Shown: positions 61,140 to 64,000 of the stretch, piece after piece | How positions within the stretch are numbered: the stretch's first letter is position 1 | How the letters are laid out: the number at the start of each line of letters is the position of its first letter | Assembly: GCA_050250665.1 (NCBI GenBank) | Contig: JBFWOF010000023.1 | Location: forward strand, 30,557-94,556 | DNA from: JADKFD01 sp050250665 | GTDB lineage: Bacteria; Pseudomonadota; Gammaproteobacteria; Xanthomonadales; SZUA-5 | DNA length: 64,000 nucleotides | Direction of reading: 5' to 3' | The notes under the pieces: generated by a model | The model's database searches: none | The model's input: the letters and a program-made list of their open reading frames with translations, nothing else | What the model was told of the DNA's origin: nothing | Made by a program: the position numbers and the translations under genes

Positions 61140-62630
61140 TCAGCGACGACGGGTGGGCGCGCAATCGGGCGCGTCACAGACCGTCAGCCGATAGTTTCCG
61201 GACAGGCGTATGGCGAACACCGGGTTCCCATGAGCACCCAGCGTCAGTGCTGCTCGCGCATTCAGCAAGCCGGGCGAGGTTCCAAGCCCGGTGCCATAAA
61301 GCACCGCGGCACAGCCATAGTCCAGACACTTGAAGAAGGTGGCCCCGGAGAAATCACCGTTCAGGGCGATCATTGCCGGAAGCCCGTCGCCACCGAGGAT
61401 GGCGGTCACCGCGGCCCGATTCGTGTCCACCACGCCAACTGCGGTACCGGATCCGCAGAATGTGTTGTCGCAGCGGTAGGAGCGCAGATCGCCACTGCGC
61501 ACATAGAGAATCAGTAGCCGCGCATCCGGGGGAGCGACCAGCGCGATGTCGGCAGCCGCCGCCGCTGCATCCAGGGTGGCAGCTGTGCTGCCCGCGCAGT
61601 TGCTGATGAAGGTAGTGCAAGTCTTGAGACGCAGGGACCCCGCCGTCGCATCGCTGTAGGCGATGAAGATGCGCGTGGCGATGCGGATGACGTCGAGCGC
61701 CGCTCCGACGTTGTTGGCCGAATCGATCGTGGCGAAGGTGCAACTACCCGTCGGCGTGCAGCTTGCGCTCTCGACGTCGCCCTGAATCTCGTCGCGGTAG
61801 ACCACGTCCACGGTGCCCGGGGTGGCGCTGTTGGCGGTCAGAATGACGCTGCGTGGACTGTCGCCGACGGCCGGATCGACCACCGACAGCGTGGCAGCGG
61901 TACAGCGCGTGTCGGTGCAACGGGCGAGCTTCAGCGCACCGTTGGTGGTGTCGATGTAACTGATCACCGGCAAGCCATTCTGGGCGACGATGATCGAGTT
62001 GCCACGACCGACGATACCGATGCTGTCGAGCACCGTCATTGTCTGCTGCGCGCAAGCCGGGTCGTCGCAATGCAGGGCCATCAGATTGCCATTGGCCGAA
62101 TCGTAGACGCTGGCGATGGGCAGGCCATCGACGCCTGTCGTCATGCTGCTGTCCCCGGCGGTCGGAAACGGCGGGCCAGGCAGGCTGATCGAGTAATTGC
62201 TGAGTGTAGGCCTGGCCGTTGCCGCGCCGACAATGGCGGACGCATCCACGGTCCGTGCGTGCTGCGCGTAGGGCGTGGCGTAGATCGGCTGGCGTGGCAA
62301 CAGGGTAGTGTACGACCCGGTACTGGCACCGTCGCGCACCCGCAGTTCCAGGTAGTACTGGGTGGAGCTGGCGAAGGGAATATCGGTGTAGTCCAGCGTC
62401 ACCGAAAACAGACCCTGACTGACCGGGACATCACCGCGCACCGCGGTGTCCAGCGCAATGCCACCACTGGAGACCGAATACAGGGCGATCTCGAAATCGT
62501 AGCTGCCATTGGCCGGCTGATTCGACACATTCAGCTCGCCCTGATAGGTGAAGGCACTGCCCAGGGGGTCAGCATGGGCGATGTTCACCAGGGCCAGCAG
62601 GCTCAGAGCGCCGAGCAAGTAACGATTCAT
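61140..62630 (-). CDS. Exported protein with N-terminal FTYQGEL domain, unknown function
   Basis: 496 residues. ATG 62630 with AAGGAGCG upstream opens a signal peptide ('MNRYLLGALSLLALVNIAHA'). The frame is open much further upstream to 63683, but that part is antisense to the next gene and not coding. Residues 21-130 are a recognised secreted N-domain: 'FTYQGELNVSNQPANGSYDF', 'GLFSVTLDYTD', 'LPRQPIYATPYAQHA'. The rest is all-beta with many Cys and 'SVYDSANGNLMALHCDDP'-type repeats ('VISYIDTTNGALKLARCTDT', 'IAYSDATAGSLRLKTCTT'), propeller-like. Possibly a surface-binding protein. The operon partner (97 residues) follows 11 bp downstream. Confidence 0.83.
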   Translation of the reverse strand: MNRYLLGALSLLALVNIAHADPLGSAFTYQGELNVSNQPANGSYDFEIALYSVSSGGIALDTAVRGDVPVSQGLFSVTLDYTDIPFASSTQYYLELRVRDGASTGSYTTLLPRQPIYATPYAQHARTVDASAIVGAATARPTLSNYSISLPGPPFPTAGDSSMTTGVDGLPIASVYDSANGNLMALHCDDPACAQQTMTVLDSIGIVGRGNSIIVAQNGLPVISYIDTTNGALKLARCTDTRCTAATLSVVDPAVGDSPRSVILTANSATPGTVDVVYRDEIQGDVESASCTPTGSCTFATIDSANNVGAALDVIRIATRIFIAYSDATAGSLRLKTCTTFISNCAGSTAATLDAAAAAADIALVAPPDARLLILYVRSGDLRSYRCDNTFCGSGTAVGVVDTNRAAVTAILGGDGLPAMIALNGDFSGATFFKCLDYGCAAVLYGTGLGTSPGLLNARAALTLGAHGNPVFAIRLSGNYRLTVCDAPDCAPTRRR

Positions 62631-62735
62631 GGTGCGCTCCTTGATGGGGTTCATATCCCCAGTGCACCACCGTAGCGGGCACCATGGATTGATCAGGGTC
62701 AACACGGGCCGCGCGCACATGGCTACCGTGAGTTC

Positions 62736-64000
62736 ATGGACAGATTTCTGCTCAATGCTCGGAGGGCATTGCGAACAGGGCTGGCTGTGACCGCGTTCAC
62801 TCTGGCTGGCCCTGCCGCAGCGGCCACCTATACCGTGGGGGCCGATGCCGCCTGCACGCACACGGATCTGGCAGCTGCCATCAGTCAGGCCCAGTCCAAC
62901 CCGGGCACCGACTTCATCCATATCGCCCGAAACCAGAGCTACAGTGCGGTAGCGCTGAACATCTCCAACCAGTCGCTGTGGCTGATCGGCGGCTACAGCG
63001 ATTGCGCCGACACCGTGCCCAGTGGCCGCACTACCCTGAATGGCGCCGGCGGCGCTGCTGACAGCGTGATCGAGATTCTTGCCGGCGACGGCAGCGTGCG
63101 CGATCTCTATCTGCAGAATCTCGGCATCACCGGCGGCGAGCCCGACGCCGATTTCGGCGGTGGCATCGAGATCGACGGCTCCAACCGGGTCACGCTGAAC
63201 AATGTCTCGCTCAGCGGCAACAGCTCCGGGCGCGGCGGTGCCATCCATTTCAACGGCAGCACCAGCGCCCGCCTGTTCATCGATGCCGACAGCCAGATCT
63301 TCGGCAACAGCGCCACCGATGCCGGCGGCGGGATCTATTGCAGCAGCAGTGCAGGCACCTTGCTGCGCTTCGAAGGCAATTTGTTCGACAACGAAGCGCT
63401 CAACGGGGGTGGCATCTACGCCGACCATTGCTCGGTCGCCATCATCGCGCCCACCGTCGGCGATGGTGTCTATTTCAACCGTGCCAGCGGCTCCGGCGGC
63501 GGCGTTCATGCGCGTAACAGCAGCCAGATCATCGGCCTGGGCGACGCCCATTTCCTGGTCAATTTCAGTCTGAACGACGCCAGCTTTGATGGCGGCGCCT
63601 TCTGGCTGGACAACTCCGGACTCACCCTGGTCGGCGCCCAGCTCAACAGCAACAGCGCCGGTCGCGATGGCGGCGCCATTCATGCCCAGAGTTCAGCTTC
63701 CGTGACCATGGTGCCCTTCGACGGCTGCCAGGGCGGCATGCGTTGCTCGCGACTGGAAAACAATCTGGCTGGCAACACCGGCGGCGCCATCAACATGATC
63801 GGCTACAGCCTGGATTTGCGTGGCACCTGGGTCACCGCGAACCGGGCCGCGGCCGGCAGCGCCATTCGCCTGGCCAACAGCGATGCCTGGCTGCAGGGCA
63901 ACATCATCGCCCGCAACAGCCTGGCGCAAACGGTCATCGAATCGGTGAACTCGAATCTGCGCGCGTACTACAACACCGTTACTCACAACGCGAACCTGAC
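62736..64000 (+). CDS. Exported beta-helix protein with GGAI-type repeats (3' end outside window)
   Basis: The open frame runs from ATG 62736 to the window end (421 full codons). Signal peptide: 'MDRFLLNARRALRTGLAVTA' followed by 'FTLAGPAAAATYTVGADAAC'. Parallel beta-helix coils contain repeated 'GGAI'/'GGGI' turns ('SGRGGAIHFNGSTSARLF', 'DAGGGIYCSSSAGTLLRFEG', 'GGGVHARNSSQIIGLGDA', 'GRDGGAIHAQSSASVTMV'), the pattern of polymorphic-outer-membrane-protein-like repeats in adhesins. The C-terminus is missing, so whether it ends in a GFE motif or an outer-membrane barrel cannot be seen. It is divergent from the FTYQGEL-domain gene; 105 bp between them must hold both promoters. Confidence 0.85.
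   Translation, partial: MDRFLLNARRALRTGLAVTAFTLAGPAAAATYTVGADAACTHTDLAAAISQAQSNPGTDFIHIARNQSYSAVALNISNQSLWLIGGYSDCADTVPSGRTTLNGAGGAADSVIEILAGDGSVRDLYLQNLGITGGEPDADFGGGIEIDGSNRVTLNNVSLSGNSSGRGGAIHFNGSTSARLFIDADSQIFGNSATDAGGGIYCSSSAGTLLRFEGNLFDNEALNGGGIYADHCSVAIIAPTVGDGVYFNRASGSGGGVHARNSSQIIGLGDAHFLVNFSLNDASFDGGAFWLDNSGLTLVGAQLNSNSAGRDGGAIHAQSSASVTMVPFDGCQGGMRCSRLENNLAGNTGGAINMIGYSLDLRGTWVTANRAAAGSAIRLANSDAWLQGNIIARNSLAQTVIESVNSNLRAYYNTVTHNANL

Noticed and set aside
61140..63683. 847-codon minus-strand frame, i.e. a 351-codon N-terminal extension of the FTYQGEL-domain protein
   Set aside because: The signal peptide and AAGGAGCG ribosome site fix the start at 62630; the extension is antisense to the beta-helix gene starting at 62736.

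Overview
The window is GC-rich DNA with dense, mostly single-copy chromosomal genes on both strands. It looks like a free-living gammaproteobacterium of the Lysobacterales/Xanthomonadales (Rhodanobacteraceae-like). The case rests on the families present: Ser/Thr kinases with C-terminal TPR segments, one paired with an ECF sigma factor; many large secreted beta-propeller or beta-helix proteins; a REP-associated tyrosine transposase; and abundant short palindromic repeats of the GTGGGAGCGG type. This taxonomic call is inference. I see no rRNA, tRNA, CRISPR array, prophage or integrative element.

Region by region. 1-9.3 kb: end of a DUF4197 gene, an S9 peptidase, a Ser/Thr kinase coupled to a small protein, a RAYT transposase between its own REP repeats, a CPBP protease, an AraC-type regulator and 3-methyladenine glycosylase I. 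9.4-16.2 kb: CLC chloride transporter, small membrane protein, periplasmic amidohydrolase, lipoprotein metallo-beta-lactamase-fold lactonase-like protein, NhaC antiporter. 16.2-21.9 kb: repeat-filled spacer, overlapping class IV aminotransferase and sulfotransferase-like genes, an MBL-fold/PAS pair, an S41 peptidase, and a decayed amino-acid permease. 21.9-31.1 kb: large BNR-propeller protein, GNAT acetyltransferase, large secreted unknown, a frameshifted LysR gene, rhodanese and PhyH dioxygenase genes. 31.1-32.8 kb: five-copy repeat array without genes. 32.8-39.6 kb: FAD monooxygenase, secreted amidohydrolase, and a kinase with its ECF sigma partner.

40.2-52.3 kb is a run of exported or membrane proteins (beta-helix, vWA with four Ig-like repeats, second beta-helix, acyltransferase, lyase-like 931-residue protein, FG-GAP propeller), followed by a LuxR-type response regulator overlapping its sensor kinase. 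55.0-57.3 kb is a TetR-hydrolase-nitroreductase operon with a clear palindromic operator. 57.3-60.7 kb is an HscC-type Hsp70 with a membrane J-like partner. 60.8-64 kb holds two secreted proteins on the minus strand and the start of a GGAI-repeat beta-helix protein running off the window.

The most interesting unexplained signal is a short aromatic-x-[D/N/H]-G-F-E motif. It sits at or near the extreme C-terminus of three exported proteins and at the mature N-terminus of a fourth. Other points of interest are the kinase/ECF pair, the aminotransferase-sulfotransferase overlap, the J-like protein lacking HPD, and several repeat families, one probably mobilised by the RAYT. No single gene set could be shown from sequence alone to be a wholly new system.
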